This document shows positions 9,765 through 18,864 of a DNA stretch of 64,000 nucleotides, piece after piece. The first letter of the stretch is position 1; every line of letters starts with the position of its first letter. Below the pieces are notes generated by a model. That model did not search any database, was not told the DNA's origin, and saw nothing but the letters and a program-made list of their open reading frames with translations. Location of the stretch: the NCBI RefSeq assembly GCF_020523795.1, contig NZ_JAJALI010000008.1, positions 62,001 to 126,000 of the forward strand. The letters run 5' to 3'. Origin of the DNA: Ancylobacter sp. Lp-2 (lineage in GTDB: Bacteria; Pseudomonadota; Alphaproteobacteria; Rhizobiales; Xanthobacteraceae). Position numbers and translations under genes: made by a program.

Positions 9765-9921
9765 CGTCTTTCTCCTGAAAGCCCTGCCATTCACAAGCTC
9801 GGGCGAGGGCGGGCTTTTACGCCGAAAGTCGAGGCGAGGCAACGCCCCTGACGTGCATCGCACGCAAGGGTGGCCAGCGTCGCGCGACAGGGGCCGGAGG
9901 AGCGGCTTTCGCAGCGGAAGC

Positions 9922-11133
9922 TCAGGCGGTCGTTCCGCCTGGCTTCTTCGATCCGCGCAGCAGCAGGAAGGCGATGAGCGCCACCACCGACAGGGCGGCG
10001 CTGGCGAGGAAGGTCGCCGACGAGCCATGCGCCTGCCAGAGCCAGCCGGCGGCGACATTGCCGACGAGCACCGTCAGCCCGGTCATCAGGTTGAACACGC
10101 CGAAGGCGGTGGCCTTCAGCCGGGCGGGGGCGGCATCGGCGATCAGCGTGGCGAGGATGCCCTGCGAGAAGCCCATATGCAGGCCCCACAGCACGATGCC
10201 GGCGAAGAAGGCCGGCAGCGATCCGGCCTGCGCCAGCACCAGATCGGCGGCGAGCAGCAGGACGAGGCTGACGGCGAGCGGCCCGAGGCGGCCGGTGCGG
10301 TCGGACAGCCGGCCGACCGGATAGGCGGCGAGCCCATAGACTACGTGCATCACCACCATGGTGATCGGCACCCAGGCGGCGGCGAGACCAACCTCCTGCG
10401 ACTTCAGCAGCAGGAACGCCTCGCTGAACCGCGCCATGGTGAAGATGCAGGCCGCCACGATCGCCGCCCAGGTCGCCGGGTTGAGCCGGCCGGCCTCGGC
10501 AAGGCGCGGCCGGTCCTTGGCGCGGCCGGGCGGCCGCGCCGGCACGCTTATGCCGACGACCAGCAGCGCCACGGCGAGGAAGGCGGGGAGGGTGGCGATC
10601 CAGAACACGGTGAGGATGTCGCCGCCGGTCGCCAGCATCAGGCCGATGGCGACCAGCGGGCCGATGAAGCCGCCGACCGTGTCGAGCGACTTGCGCAGCC
10701 CGAAGGCGGCGCCGCGTATTTCCGGCGGCGTGGTATCGGCGATCAGCGCGTCGCGTGGCGCACCGCGAATGCCCTTGCCGACGCGGTCGAGCGCCTTGGC
10801 GGCGACGATCCAGCCCAGCGAGGAGGCGAGCGGGATCATCGGCTTGGAGATCGCACCGAGACCGTAGCCGAGCACGGCGAGCGGCTTGCGCTTGCCGGTC
10901 CAGTCCGAGACCACGCCGGAGAACAGTCGCGTCACCATGGCGATGGCGACCGACAATCCCTCGATGAAGCCGATGGCGAGGGCGGAGGCGGCAAGCTCGG
11001 TGACGAGATAGATGGGCAGCAGCGTCTGGACCATCTCCGAGGAGATATCCATCGCCAGGCTGACGATGCCGAGCACCCAGACGGTAGCGGGGATCGGGGC
11101 CTTCGCGCCCCGCGCGACGGTAGCCTCAGGCAT
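9922..11133 (-). CDS. Major facilitator superfamily transporter
   Basis: A 403-residue protein with about twelve hydrophobic segments and the MFS loop motif DWTGKRKPLAVLGYGLG between helices 2 and 3, plus a related motif, GRLSDRTGRLGP, in the second half. Its ATG shares one base with the ispG stop codon (TAATG), so it is translationally coupled to ispG. The substrate cannot be predicted; the partnership with isoprenoid biosynthesis may be only positional. Confidence 0.85.
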   Translation of the reverse strand: MPEATVARGAKAPIPATVWVLGIVSLAMDISSEMVQTLLPIYLVTELAASALAIGFIEGLSVAIAMVTRLFSGVVSDWTGKRKPLAVLGYGLGAISKPMIPLASSLGWIVAAKALDRVGKGIRGAPRDALIADTTPPEIRGAAFGLRKSLDTVGGFIGPLVAIGLMLATGGDILTVFWIATLPAFLAVALLVVGISVPARPPGRAKDRPRLAEAGRLNPATWAAIVAACIFTMARFSEAFLLLKSQEVGLAAAWVPITMVVMHVVYGLAAYPVGRLSDRTGRLGPLAVSLVLLLAADLVLAQAGSLPAFFAGIVLWGLHMGFSQGILATLIADAAPARLKATAFGVFNLMTGLTVLVGNVAAGWLWQAHGSSATFLASAALSVVALIAFLLLRGSKKPGGTTA

Positions 11134-12416
11134 TATTCCGCCGCGCCGACGCGGGTGACGCCGAAGCGGCGCTGGACGTAATCGTCGACGATCTTCTTGA
11201 AGTCCTCACGCAGGGTGGGACCGCGCAGGGTCATCGCCTTCTTGCCGTCGATATAGACCGGGGCGGTGGGGAACTCGCCGGTACCGGGCAGCGAGATGCC
11301 GATATCGGCATGCTTGCTCTCGCCGGGCCCGTTGACGATGCAGCCCATCACCGCGACGTTCAGCGTCTCGACGCCGGGATAGTGCTTCTTCCACTCGGGC
11401 ATCGAGGTGCGGATGTAGTCCTGCACCTCGAAGGCGAGTTCCTGGAAGGTGGTCGAGGTGGTCCGCCCGCAGCCGGGGCAGGCGGCGACCAGCGGCACGA
11501 AGGTGCGCAGGCCCATGGTCTGCAGCATTTCCTGCGCCACCGTCACCTCGCGGGTGCGGTCGCCGCCGGGCTCGGGGGTGAGCGAGACGCGGATGGTGTC
11601 GCCGATGCCCTGCTGAAGCAGCACGCCCATGGCGGTGGAGGAGGCGACGATGCCCTTCGAGCCCATGCCGGCCTCGGTGAGGCCGAGATGCAGCGCGTAG
11701 TCGGCGCGGCGGGCGAGCTCGGCATAGACGGTGATCAGGTCCTGCACCGCCGAGACCTTGGCGGAGAGGATGATCTTCTCGCGCTTCATGCCGATCTCCT
11801 CGGCGAGCGCGGCGGAGAGCAGCGCCGAGCGCACCAGGGCTTCGCGGGTCACCGCGCGAGCCTCCGCCGGGCGGGCGAGCTTGGCGTTCTCGTCCATCAA
11901 CCGGGTCAGCAGGTCGTCGTCGAGCGAGCCCCAATTGGCGCCGATGCGCACCGGCTTGTCGTGCTTGATCGCGATCTCAACGATGGTAGCGAAGTGGCGG
12001 TCGCGCTTGTTGCCGAAGCCGACATTGCCGGGATTGATGCGGTACTTGGCCAGCGCCTCGGCGCAGTCCGGGAAATTCGCCAGCAGCAGGTGGCCATTAT
12101 AGTGGAAGTCGCCGACCAGCGGGGTGTCGAGCCCCATGCGGGCGAGGCGCTCGCGGATCTCCGGCACGGCGCGGGCGGATTCGTCGCGGTCGACGGTGAT
12201 GCGCACGATTTCCGAGCCGGCGCGGGCCAGCGCCGCCACCTGCCTGGCGGTGGCCTCGGCGTCGGCGGTATCGGTGTTGGTCATCGACTGCACGACGACC
12301 GGCGCGCCGCCACCAACCACGACCGAGCCGACCCTGACCGGCACGGTGAGGCGCCGCGCATGCGGGCCGGCGGCTTCCAGCTCGGGCGCGACGATGGGGG
12401 CGGTCTCAGCGGTCAT
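11133..12416 (-). CDS. ispG: 4-Hydroxy-3-methylbut-2-enyl diphosphate synthase
   Basis: A 427-residue [4Fe-4S] enzyme of the MEP isoprenoid pathway that converts MEcPP to HMBPP. Characteristic stretches are [11 protein letters not shown] near the N-terminus, the cluster-ligand cysteines in ACPGCGRT (about residue 312) and [10 protein letters not shown] (about residue 357), and the TIM-barrel region [11 protein letters not shown]. The length matches alphaproteobacterial IspG. It lies 72 bp downstream of zur on the same strand and overlaps the MFS gene, giving a possible zur-ispG-MFS transcript. Confidence 0.96.
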   Translation of the reverse strand: MTAETAPIVAPELEAAGPHARRLTVPVRVGSVVVGGGAPVVVQSMTNTDTADAEATARQVAALARAGSEIVRITVDRDESARAVPEIRERLARMGLDTPLVGDFHYNGHLLLANFPDCAEALAKYRINPGNVGFGNKRDRHFATIVEIAIKHDKPVRIGANWGSLDDDLLTRLMDENAKLARPAEARAVTREALVRSALLSAALAEEIGMKREKIILSAKVSAVQDLITVYAELARRADYALHLGLTEAGMGSKGIVASSTAMGVLLQQGIGDTIRVSLTPEPGGDRTREVTVAQEMLQTMGLRTFVPLVAACPGCGRTTSTTFQELAFEVQDYIRTSMPEWKKHYPGVETLNVAVMGCIVNGPGESKHADIGISLPGTGEFPTAPVYIDGKKAMTLRGPTLREDFKKIVDDYVQRRFGVTRVGAAE

Positions 12417-12488
12417 GACACGGGTTCCGGCGGCGTGGCGGCCTGCAGGGTGAACAGTCTGGAGGGGTAGGCGCGCGGCGCGCCGGCG

Positions 12489-12998
12489 TCAATCGCCTGA
12501 TGCCGCGCCGGCGGCCGCCTGCGCGCGGCAGCGGGCGCAGGTGCCGGCGATCTCCAGCACCGGCGTGCGCGGCGTGAAGCCGGCGGCGCGGGTCGCCCAG
12601 GCGATGTCGCGGCCGATGGCGTGCGAGGCGACCTCGTCGGTGAGGCCGCATCGCTCGCAGATCAGGAACACGATCACGTCATCGGCCTCATGGGCGCGGC
12701 CGCAGGCGAGGAAGGCGTTGCGGCTCTCGATGCGATGGGCGAGGCCCTCGGCGACCAGGAAGTCGAGCGCGCGGTACACCGACATGGGCGGCGGGCGCTC
12801 GCCGTCGGTGCCCAGCCGTTCCACCAGGTCGTAGGCGCCGAGCGGGACGTGGCTCTGCGCCAGCGTTTGCAGGACGCGGCGGCGCAGCGGCGTCAGCCGG
12901 GCGCCGCTTGCATCGCAACATGCCTCGGCGCGCGCCAGCACGTCCGCCACGCAGGCGGCGTGGTCGTGGTCATGATGAGCGGCGATCGAGACTGTCAT
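12489..12998 (-). CDS. zur: Fur-family zinc uptake regulator
   Basis: A 169-residue Fur-family repressor. The N-terminus is His-rich (AAHHDHDHAAC), followed by a winged-helix region with MSVYRALDFLVAEGLAHRIES, then two CxxC pairs (CERCG near residue 113, CARCR near 152) that form the structural zinc site. The lack of a Fur-type HHxH core and the Cys pairs favour Zur over Fur. The start at 12998 was chosen for family length; the frame is open to 13085 but that part is not conserved-looking. It is divergent from bdhA. Probable targets are zinc uptake and COG0523 genes, such as the one at the window start; no clear Zur box was seen. Confidence 0.85.
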   Translation of the reverse strand: MTVSIAAHHDHDHAACVADVLARAEACCDASGARLTPLRRRVLQTLAQSHVPLGAYDLVERLGTDGERPPPMSVYRALDFLVAEGLAHRIESRNAFLACGRAHEADDVIVFLICERCGLTDEVASHAIGRDIAWATRAAGFTPRTPVLEIAGTCARCRAQAAAGAASGD

Positions 12999-13186
12999 GC
13001 GCGGATCGTAGCGGACGGATAGGAAACGGGAAACCGTCTTCGCAACCGTGCGTTTACGGGCGCGCGACGGGGCTGGCAATGCCATGAGGCCATGCTAGCG
13101 TAACTCATATGGGGACGAGGCCGCGCGGCTGCGAGCCGCCCGCCCTCTCGTTGCGATGCCGCAAAACTCAGGCAGGAGAATTTTCG

Positions 13187-13966
13187 ATGCTCAAGGGTAA
13201 GAACGCCGTCGTCACCGGCTCGACCAGCGGGATCGGCCTCGCCATCGCCCGCGCGCTGGCGGCCGAGGGCGCGAACATCACGCTCAACGGCTTCGGCGAC
13301 GCGGCGGCGATCGAGAAAGAGCGGGCGGGCATCGAGAGCGAGTTCGGCGTGAAGGCGGTCTATTCCGCCGCCGACCTCACCAAGGGCTCGGAATGCGCCG
13401 CGCTGGTCAAGTTCGGCGAGGAGCAGCTCGGCTCGGTCGACATCCTCGTCAACAATGCCGGCGTGCAGCACGTCTCGCCGATCGAGGACTTCCCGGACGA
13501 TAAGTGGGACCTGATCATCGCGCTGAACCTCTCCGCGGCCTTCCACGCCACCAAGGCGGCGGTGCCGGGGATGAAGGCGCGCAAATGGGGCCGCATCATC
13601 AACACCGCCTCGGCGCATGCGCTGGTCGCCTCGCCGTTCAAGTCGGCCTATGTCGCGGCCAAGCACGGCATTGCCGGCCTGACCAAGACGGTGGCGCTGG
13701 AGACGGCGACCTTCGGCATCACGGCGAATGCCATCTGCCCCGGCTATGTGTGGACGCCGCTGGTCGAGAAGCAGATCCCCGATACCGCCAAGGCGCGCGG
13801 CATCACCGAGGAGCAGGTGAAGGACTTCCTGCTCGCCGAGCAGCCGACCAAGCAGTTCGTCACCGTCGAGCAGGTCGCGGCGCTGGCGGTGTTCCTGTGC
13901 CAGGAAACCTCGGCCCCGATCACCGGCGCGCTGCACCAGATCGACGGCGGTTGGGTGGCGCAGTGA
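13187..13966 (+). CDS. bdhA: D-3-hydroxybutyrate dehydrogenase
   Basis: A 259-residue short-chain dehydrogenase (EC 1.1.1.30), oxidising 3-hydroxybutyrate to acetoacetate with NAD+. The cofactor motif TGSTSGIG is at residues 10-17, NNAG is near 89-92, and the catalytic Ser and Y-x-x-x-K (SAYVAAKHG) are near 142 and 155-159. The closing stretch (TGALHQIDGGWVAQ) matches the family. GGAGAA lies 6 bases before the ATG. The patatin gene follows within 28 bp; together with acetoacetate decarboxylase it forms a PHB/ketone-body degradation group. Confidence 0.93.
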   Translation: MLKGKNAVVTGSTSGIGLAIARALAAEGANITLNGFGDAAAIEKERAGIESEFGVKAVYSAADLTKGSECAALVKFGEEQLGSVDILVNNAGVQHVSPIEDFPDDKWDLIIALNLSAAFHATKAAVPGMKARKWGRIINTASAHALVASPFKSAYVAAKHGIAGLTKTVALETATFGITANAICPGYVWTPLVEKQIPDTAKARGITEEQVKDFLLAEQPTKQFVTVEQVAALAVFLCQETSAPITGALHQIDGGWVAQ

Positions 13967-13994
13967 ACCGCGCGTGAGCGAGAGGGAGGCGAAG

Positions 13995-15422
13995 GTGGCT
14001 GACAAGGTGGCCGATACGTCGAAGACGCGGCGCCCCGCCGCGCGCAAGGCTGCCGCAAAGCCGGCCGTCTCCGCCTCCACCGACACGCCGCTGGCGGTGT
14101 CACCGGAACCGGCGCCGGCCGCTGCGGCGCCGGCCGCCAACCCCGACAAGCGGGTGCCGGCCGGCAAGGCGACCGGACGCGTCGCGGCCAAGTCTGCCGC
14201 CGCAAAGTCCAAGGCGGCCTCTACGGGCAGGGCGCCCGCCCAGCCCGCGGCCTCGGAGCCGGCGCCCGCCGTCACCAAGGAAGCCGAAACCGTCGCCACG
14301 GCGATCTCGGTGCAGGGGCCGGTGGGCGAGGAGGCGGTGCGTCGCAACACCAACTCCACTCATCCCGCCAAGGCGGCGGCGCTGAAGACCAACCTCAAGC
14401 CGATCAACCTCGCCTTGCAGGGCGGCGGCGCGCATGGCGCCTTCACCTGGGGCGTGCTCGACCGGCTGCTGGAGGACGGGCGTATCGTCGTCGAAGGCAT
14501 TTCCGGCACCAGCGCCGGGGCGATGAACGCCGCCGTGCTGGCCTCGGGCCTGGCGCGCGGCGGCAATGAGGGCGGGCGCGAGGCGCTGGCGAACTATTGG
14601 CGCGCGGTGTCCAAGGACGGGCGCACCAGCCCGCTGCAGCGCACGTTGCTCGACCGGTTGTGGGGCAACTGGTCGCTCAATATGAACCCGGCCTACATCA
14701 CCTTCGACGTGATGAGCCGGTTCTTCTCGCCCTACGACCTCAACCCGATGAACATCAACCCGCTGATGGACCTCATCGAGGAGCATGTCGATTTCGACGC
14801 CGTGCAGTCCTGCTCGCATGTGCATGTGTTCATCAGCGCCACCAACGTCCACACCGGCAAGGTGAGGGTGTTCTCCAAGCGCGAGCTCACCCCGTCGGCG
14901 ATCATGGCGTCCGCCTGCCTGCCCTTCATGTTCCAGGCGGTGGAGATCGACGGCGTGCCCTATTGGGACGGCGGCTACATGGGCAACCCGGCCATGTTCC
15001 CGTTCTACGACGCGGTGAAGACCGACGACATCCTGCTGGTGCAGATCAACCCGATCATCCGCCGCGAGACGCCCAAGACCGCCCGCGACATCCAGAACCG
15101 GATGAACGAGATCACCTTCAACGCCTCGCTGCTCGCCCAGCTGCGCGCCGCCGAATTCGTCACCCGGCTGCTCAACGAGGGCAAGCTGAGCCACCGGCAT
15201 GACGGGGTGGAAGGCTACCGAAACCTGCGCATGCACCGGATCGACGGCGCGGAGAAGCTGATCGCGCTCGACGCCTCGACCAAGATGAACGCGGAATGGG
15301 AGTTCCTGCTGTTCCTGCGCGACATCGGCCGCGAGGCGGCGGATGGCTTCCTCGAGCGGCACTATGACGATATCGGCGTGCGCTCGACGCTCGACGTGCA
15401 CGAGGAACTGACGCGGGGCTGA
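13995..15422 (+). CDS. Patatin-like phospholipase/DUF3734 protein with basic Ala/Lys/Pro-rich N-terminal tail
   Basis: A 475-residue protein in two parts. Residues 1 to about 130 are low-complexity Ala/Lys/Pro, with pieces such as RKAAAKPAV and KSAAAKSKAAS, resembling histone-H1-like or phasin tails. The rest is a patatin domain: oxyanion loop GGGAHGAFTWG near residue 143, nucleophile Ser in GTSAGAM near 172, and catalytic Asp in DGGYMGN near 325, followed by a DUF3734-type C-terminus. GTG 13995 has GGGAGG five bases upstream; GTG 13974 in frame lacks this. Patatins of this subtype often accompany 3-hydroxybutyrate dehydrogenase, so a lipase or PHB-related role is likely; the substrate is unknown. 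Confidence 0.88.
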   Translation: MADKVADTSKTRRPAARKAAAKPAVSASTDTPLAVSPEPAPAAAAPAANPDKRVPAGKATGRVAAKSAAAKSKAASTGRAPAQPAASEPAPAVTKEAETVATAISVQGPVGEEAVRRNTNSTHPAKAAALKTNLKPINLALQGGGAHGAFTWGVLDRLLEDGRIVVEGISGTSAGAMNAAVLASGLARGGNEGGREALANYWRAVSKDGRTSPLQRTLLDRLWGNWSLNMNPAYITFDVMSRFFSPYDLNPMNINPLMDLIEEHVDFDAVQSCSHVHVFISATNVHTGKVRVFSKRELTPSAIMASACLPFMFQAVEIDGVPYWDGGYMGNPAMFPFYDAVKTDDILLVQINPIIRRETPKTARDIQNRMNEITFNASLLAQLRAAEFVTRLLNEGKLSHRHDGVEGYRNLRMHRIDGAEKLIALDASTKMNAEWEFLLFLRDIGREAADGFLERHYDDIGVRSTLDVHEELTRG

Positions 15423-15513
15423 GCGCGACCCGCGTTAGGTTGGCGGCGGGGCTCGCGGCGGGGGCTTCAATCGGGGGCCTCGACGGCGGGCCGGGCTTGT
15501 GCTGAGAGAAGGC

Positions 15514-16257
15514 ATGAGCCCCGATCATCCGCCCGTTCCCGACATCGCCGCCCGCGTGCTGCATCGCGACGCGATGATGCTGATCATCGACAAGCCCGCC
15601 GGCCTGCCGGTCCACAAGGGACCCAAGGGCGGGGAGACGATGGCCGATCATCTCGACGCCCTGCGCTTCGGCCTGCCGCATCCGCCCGAGCTGGCGCACC
15701 GGCTCGACAAGGACACCTCCGGCTGCCTGGTGCTCGGCCGCCATCGCAAGGCGCTGGCCGATCTCGGCCGCGCCTTCGCCACCGGCATCGTCGGCAAGAC
15801 CTATCTGGCGGTGGCCAAGGGAGTGCCGAACGAGACGCGCGGGCGCGTCGAGCTGAAGCTCGCCAAGCGCTCGCCGCATCGCGGCTGGTGGATGGCGGTC
15901 GACCCGGCCGGGCAGGAGGCGATCTCCGAATGGGAGCTGATCGCCGCCGGCGAGGGGCTCTCCGTGCTGGCGCTGTCGCCGCTCACCGGGCGGACGCACC
16001 AGCTGCGGGTGCATATGGACGCCATCGGCCATCCGCTGCTCGGCGACAGCATCTATGGCGGCGCCTCGCGGCTGCCGGGCGGGCCGGTGCTGCACCTGCA
16101 CGCCCGCCGGGTGGTGGTGCCGCAGCCCAAGGGCAAGCCGCCGGTCGACGCCCGCGCGCCATTGCCGCCGCATATGGTGGCGACGCTCGCCGGCATGGGC
16201 CTCGATCCCGAGACGGTGGCGCAGGCCGCCGACGCGGTGGCGTTCTCCAAGCTCTAG
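15514..16257 (+). CDS. RluA-family RNA pseudouridine synthase
   Basis: A 247-residue enzyme that isomerises uridine in rRNA or tRNA. The catalytic motif HRLDKDTSG (residues 62-70) contains the essential Asp, and LSPLTGRTHQLRVHM and GDSIYGG match the RluA core. No N-terminal S4 domain is present. ATG 15514 is preceded by GAGAAGG; an in-frame GTG at 15499 is a less likely start. The target base cannot be assigned. The TAG stop (16255-16257) lies inside the left arm of a 16-bp palindrome. Confidence 0.9.
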   Translation: MSPDHPPVPDIAARVLHRDAMMLIIDKPAGLPVHKGPKGGETMADHLDALRFGLPHPPELAHRLDKDTSGCLVLGRHRKALADLGRAFATGIVGKTYLAVAKGVPNETRGRVELKLAKRSPHRGWWMAVDPAGQEAISEWELIAAGEGLSVLALSPLTGRTHQLRVHMDAIGHPLLGDSIYGGASRLPGGPVLHLHARRVVVPQPKGKPPVDARAPLPPHMVATLAGMGLDPETVAQAADAVAFSKL

Positions 16258-16357
16258 ATGAATTCCGGTGAGCTTCAGTCCACCGGAATTCATCTAAGTC
16301 TTTGTTAATTCGTTTTTTCTTCGCGCGAACCGGTACCCGCTCCGCTCGAAAATGCTC
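16255..16357. repeat. Palindrome-ended intergenic repeat, possible terminator
   Basis: A perfect 16-bp inverted repeat (16255-16270 / 16281-16296, TAGATGAATTCCGGTG) with a 10-base loop is followed by AT-rich sequence with a TTTTTT run (16313-16318). Read on the minus strand, the distal part (GAGCATTTTCGAGCGGAGCG, then GGTACCGGTTCGCGCGAAGA) resembles a repeat I recall as common between genes in Hyphomicrobiales; this needs a search. Its base composition is much more AT-rich than the flanks. It may double as terminator for the pseudouridine synthase and the convergent glk. Confidence 0.65.
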
Positions 16358-16398
16358 AGGAGCCGCCGGGCGCCGGGACCGGCGTCAGGCCGGTTCTC

Positions 16399-17349
16399 TC
16401 AGGTTAGCTCGCGGGCGAGGCGGCCGCCCAGCTGGCCGCAGCCGAGCAGGCCGGGCGTCGGGTGGGTGACGACATGCACCGGCGTCGCGGCGAGGCGCGG
16501 GTCGAGCGGCGGATGCTCCTCGAAGGCCTCGCGGAAGGGCGATGAGCCATAGAAGGGCAGCAGCCCGGCGGAGACGCCGCCGGCGAGATAGACGCCGCCG
16601 CGCGCGTCGAAGGTCAGCGCGAGGTCGCCGGCGATGCGGCCGAACAGCCGCAGGAACACGTTGCAGGTCTCGCGCGCCTCGCTGTCGCCGGCAAAGGCCG
16701 CGGCGATCACCTGCTCCGGCGACAGCCGGTCGCCGGTGAGCACGCGGTGGATACGGGCAAGGCCGGAGCCGGAGAGCGCGTGCTCCACCACCACCGGGCC
16801 GAGCTCGCGCACCATATGGGCGATGAGGCGGGCCTCCTCGGTATTGGTGGCGCCGAGCCGGGCATGACCGCCCTCGCCGGTCACGGCGCGATAGGTATCG
16901 CCGGTCTTCAAAAGGCCGGCGACGCCGAAGCCGGTGCCGGGGCCGCAGACCAGCATGGGCGCGCCCTCGGCCGCCTCGCCGCCGCCAATGGCGACGAGGT
17001 CGTCCGGGCCGAGCGCCGGTACGCCATAGGCGAGCGCCTCGAAATCGTTGACGGCCGCTAGTTTCTGCCAGCCGAAGCGGCGCCGCAGCTCATCCTTGGC
17101 GAAGGACCAGTCGCGATTGGTGAGCCGGACATGCTCGCCATCCGCCGGCCCGGCGATCGCCAGCACCGCGCCGCCGACATCGTCCGCCGCGGTGCCGCGC
17201 GCGGCGAGGTCGGTCTCGATCAGCGCCTCGAAGCCGGCGAAGGAGTCGTTGCGGTGGATGCGCACATCCTGCGGACGCCCGTCGGCGCCGACGAGGGCGA
17301 GGCGGGAGGAGGTTCCGCCGATATCGGCGATCAGCATGAGATGGGGCAT
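16399..17349 (-). CDS. glk: Glucokinase
   Basis: A 316-residue ATP-dependent glucokinase (EC 2.7.1.2) of the bacterial COG0837 type. The phosphate-1 motif is ADIGGTSSRLAL near the N-terminus; LAIAGPADGEHVRLTNRDW, VNDFEALAYG and GPGTGFGVAGLL complete the sugar and nucleotide sites. It lacks the CxCGxxGCxE zinc motif of ROK kinases. The start at 17349 places the family N-terminus (MPHLMLIADIGG) correctly; the frame extends to 17442 without support. It is divergent from the RsmB-type gene, 143 bp away. Confidence 0.92.
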   Translation of the reverse strand: MPHLMLIADIGGTSSRLALVGADGRPQDVRIHRNDSFAGFEALIETDLAARGTAADDVGGAVLAIAGPADGEHVRLTNRDWSFAKDELRRRFGWQKLAAVNDFEALAYGVPALGPDDLVAIGGGEAAEGAPMLVCGPGTGFGVAGLLKTGDTYRAVTGEGGHARLGATNTEEARLIAHMVRELGPVVVEHALSGSGLARIHRVLTGDRLSPEQVIAAAFAGDSEARETCNVFLRLFGRIAGDLALTFDARGGVYLAGGVSAGLLPFYGSSPFREAFEEHPPLDPRLAATPVHVVTHPTPGLLGCGQLGGRLARELT

Positions 17350-17492
17350 AGGGCCTGGGGATTCCGGCTCGCGGTGGGACGGTGGCGCATAGGAGCCAAT
17401 CTCGCGCGCTTCGACAAGCCCCGGCTGCGGACCTTGCGACAAGCCGCAGATGGGCGGTTGCGTTCCGCGCCGGACCGGCCTAGTCCGACAAA

Positions 17493-18854
17493 ATGAGCGA
17501 ATCGACCCGCCGGCCGCGCCGTCCCAATAACCGCCAAGCGAATCCGGCGCTGCCCGGTCTCGCCGCCCGTCGTGCCGCGGCGGACGCCTTCGACGCCGTG
17601 TTCGTCAATGGCCGTCCGCTGGAGGAGGCGCTCGACCGGCTGGCGCGCGATCTCGACGAGCGCGACCGCGCGCTCACCCGCATGATCGCCGCCACCACGC
17701 TGCGCCGGCTCGGTTCGCTGCGGGCGATGCTCCGGGCCTTCCTGGAGAAGCCGCTGCCGGAGAAGGCGCAGCGCGGCGAGACCCTGCTGCTGATCGGCGC
17801 CGCGCAGATCCTGTTCATGGACGTGCCCGACCATGCGGCGGTGGGGACCAGCGTCGAGCTCGCCGGCGAACTGCCCTCGACCGCCGGCTTCAAGGGGCTG
17901 ATCAACGCCGTGCTGCGCCGGATCGCCCGCGAGGGCCGGGCGCGGCTGGAGGCCGATGCGGTGCACGATCAGCCCGAATGGCTGATCCGCGGCTGGAGCG
18001 CCGCCTATGGCGCCGAGACCGCCGAGGCGATTGCCCGCAGCCTCGCCCGCGAGGCGCCGCTCGACCTCACCATCAAGGCCGATCCGGCGCTGTGGGCGGA
18101 GCAACTCGGCGGCGAATTGCTGCCGACCGGCTCGGTACGGCTCATCGAGGCCGGCAACGTCACCGCCCTGCCGGGCTTCGAGGAAGGGGCGTGGTGGGTG
18201 CAGGACGCGGCGGCGGCGATTCCCGCCGGGCTGATCCATGCCGCCCCCGGCCTCAGCGTCGCCGATCTGTGCGCCGCGCCGGGCGGCAAGACCGCGCAAC
18301 TGGCCGCCGCCGGCGCCACGGTGACGGCGGTGGACCGCTCGGCGGCGCGGCTGAAGCGCCTCGCCCAGAACCTCGCTCGGCTCGGGCTCGCCGCCGAGGT
18401 GGTCGAGGCCGACGCCGCGAACTTCAAGGGCGGGCCGTTCGACGCGGTGCTGATCGACGCGCCGTGCTCGGCGACCGGCACCATCCGCCGCCATCCCGAT
18501 GTCGCCTGGTCGAAGGCGCCGGCCGACATCGCCAGCCTCTGCGTGCTGCAGGGGCGCATCCTGCGCAACGCCGCCGATCTGGTGCGGCCGGGCGGCGTGC
18601 TGGTCTATTCCACCTGCTCGCTGGAGCCGGAGGAGGGCGAGCGGCAGATCGAGGCGCTGCTCGCCGCGCGCGCCGACTATGAGCGTGTGCCGGTGCAGCC
18701 CGGCGAGAACGGCATCGCCGCCGAATGGATCAACGCCGCCGGCGAGGTGCGTACCCTGCCGACGCATCTACCGCACGAGGACCCGCGCCGGAGCGGGCTC
18801 GACGGCTTCTTCGCCGCAAGGCTGCGGCGCCGCGAGGTACCTGATGCTTCGTGA
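17493..18854 (+). CDS. rsmB: RsmB/NOP-family RNA m5C methyltransferase
   Basis: A 453-residue protein. Residues about 25-150 form a NusB-like RNA-binding domain and the remainder a Rossmann methyltransferase: SAM loop DLCAAPGGKTAQ near 255, motif IV DAPCSATG near 321 and motif VI STCSLEPEEGE near 372, each with the cysteine used in cytosine-C5 methylation. This architecture is that of RsmB, which methylates 16S rRNA C967. The Arg/Pro-rich N-terminus (RRPRRPNNRQ) is unremarkable for the group. The heparinase gene starts 10 bp downstream. Confidence 0.9.
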   Translation: MSESTRRPRRPNNRQANPALPGLAARRAAADAFDAVFVNGRPLEEALDRLARDLDERDRALTRMIAATTLRRLGSLRAMLRAFLEKPLPEKAQRGETLLLIGAAQILFMDVPDHAAVGTSVELAGELPSTAGFKGLINAVLRRIAREGRARLEADAVHDQPEWLIRGWSAAYGAETAEAIARSLAREAPLDLTIKADPALWAEQLGGELLPTGSVRLIEAGNVTALPGFEEGAWWVQDAAAAIPAGLIHAAPGLSVADLCAAPGGKTAQLAAAGATVTAVDRSAARLKRLAQNLARLGLAAEVVEADAANFKGGPFDAVLIDAPCSATGTIRRHPDVAWSKAPADIASLCVLQGRILRNAADLVRPGGVLVYSTCSLEPEEGERQIEALLAARADYERVPVQPGENGIAAEWINAAGEVRTLPTHLPHEDPRRSGLDGFFAARLRRREVPDAS

Positions 18855-18864
18855 GGGGCATCCG

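Noticed and set aside
7998..9851. Long plus-strand frame opposite asd and DUF1007
   Set aside because: Antisense of clear genes; the translation is low-complexity (Arg/Gly/His-rich) and matches no family.
12999..13186. Zur operator between zur and bdhA
   Set aside because: No convincing AT-rich palindrome of the alphaproteobacterial Zur type was seen.
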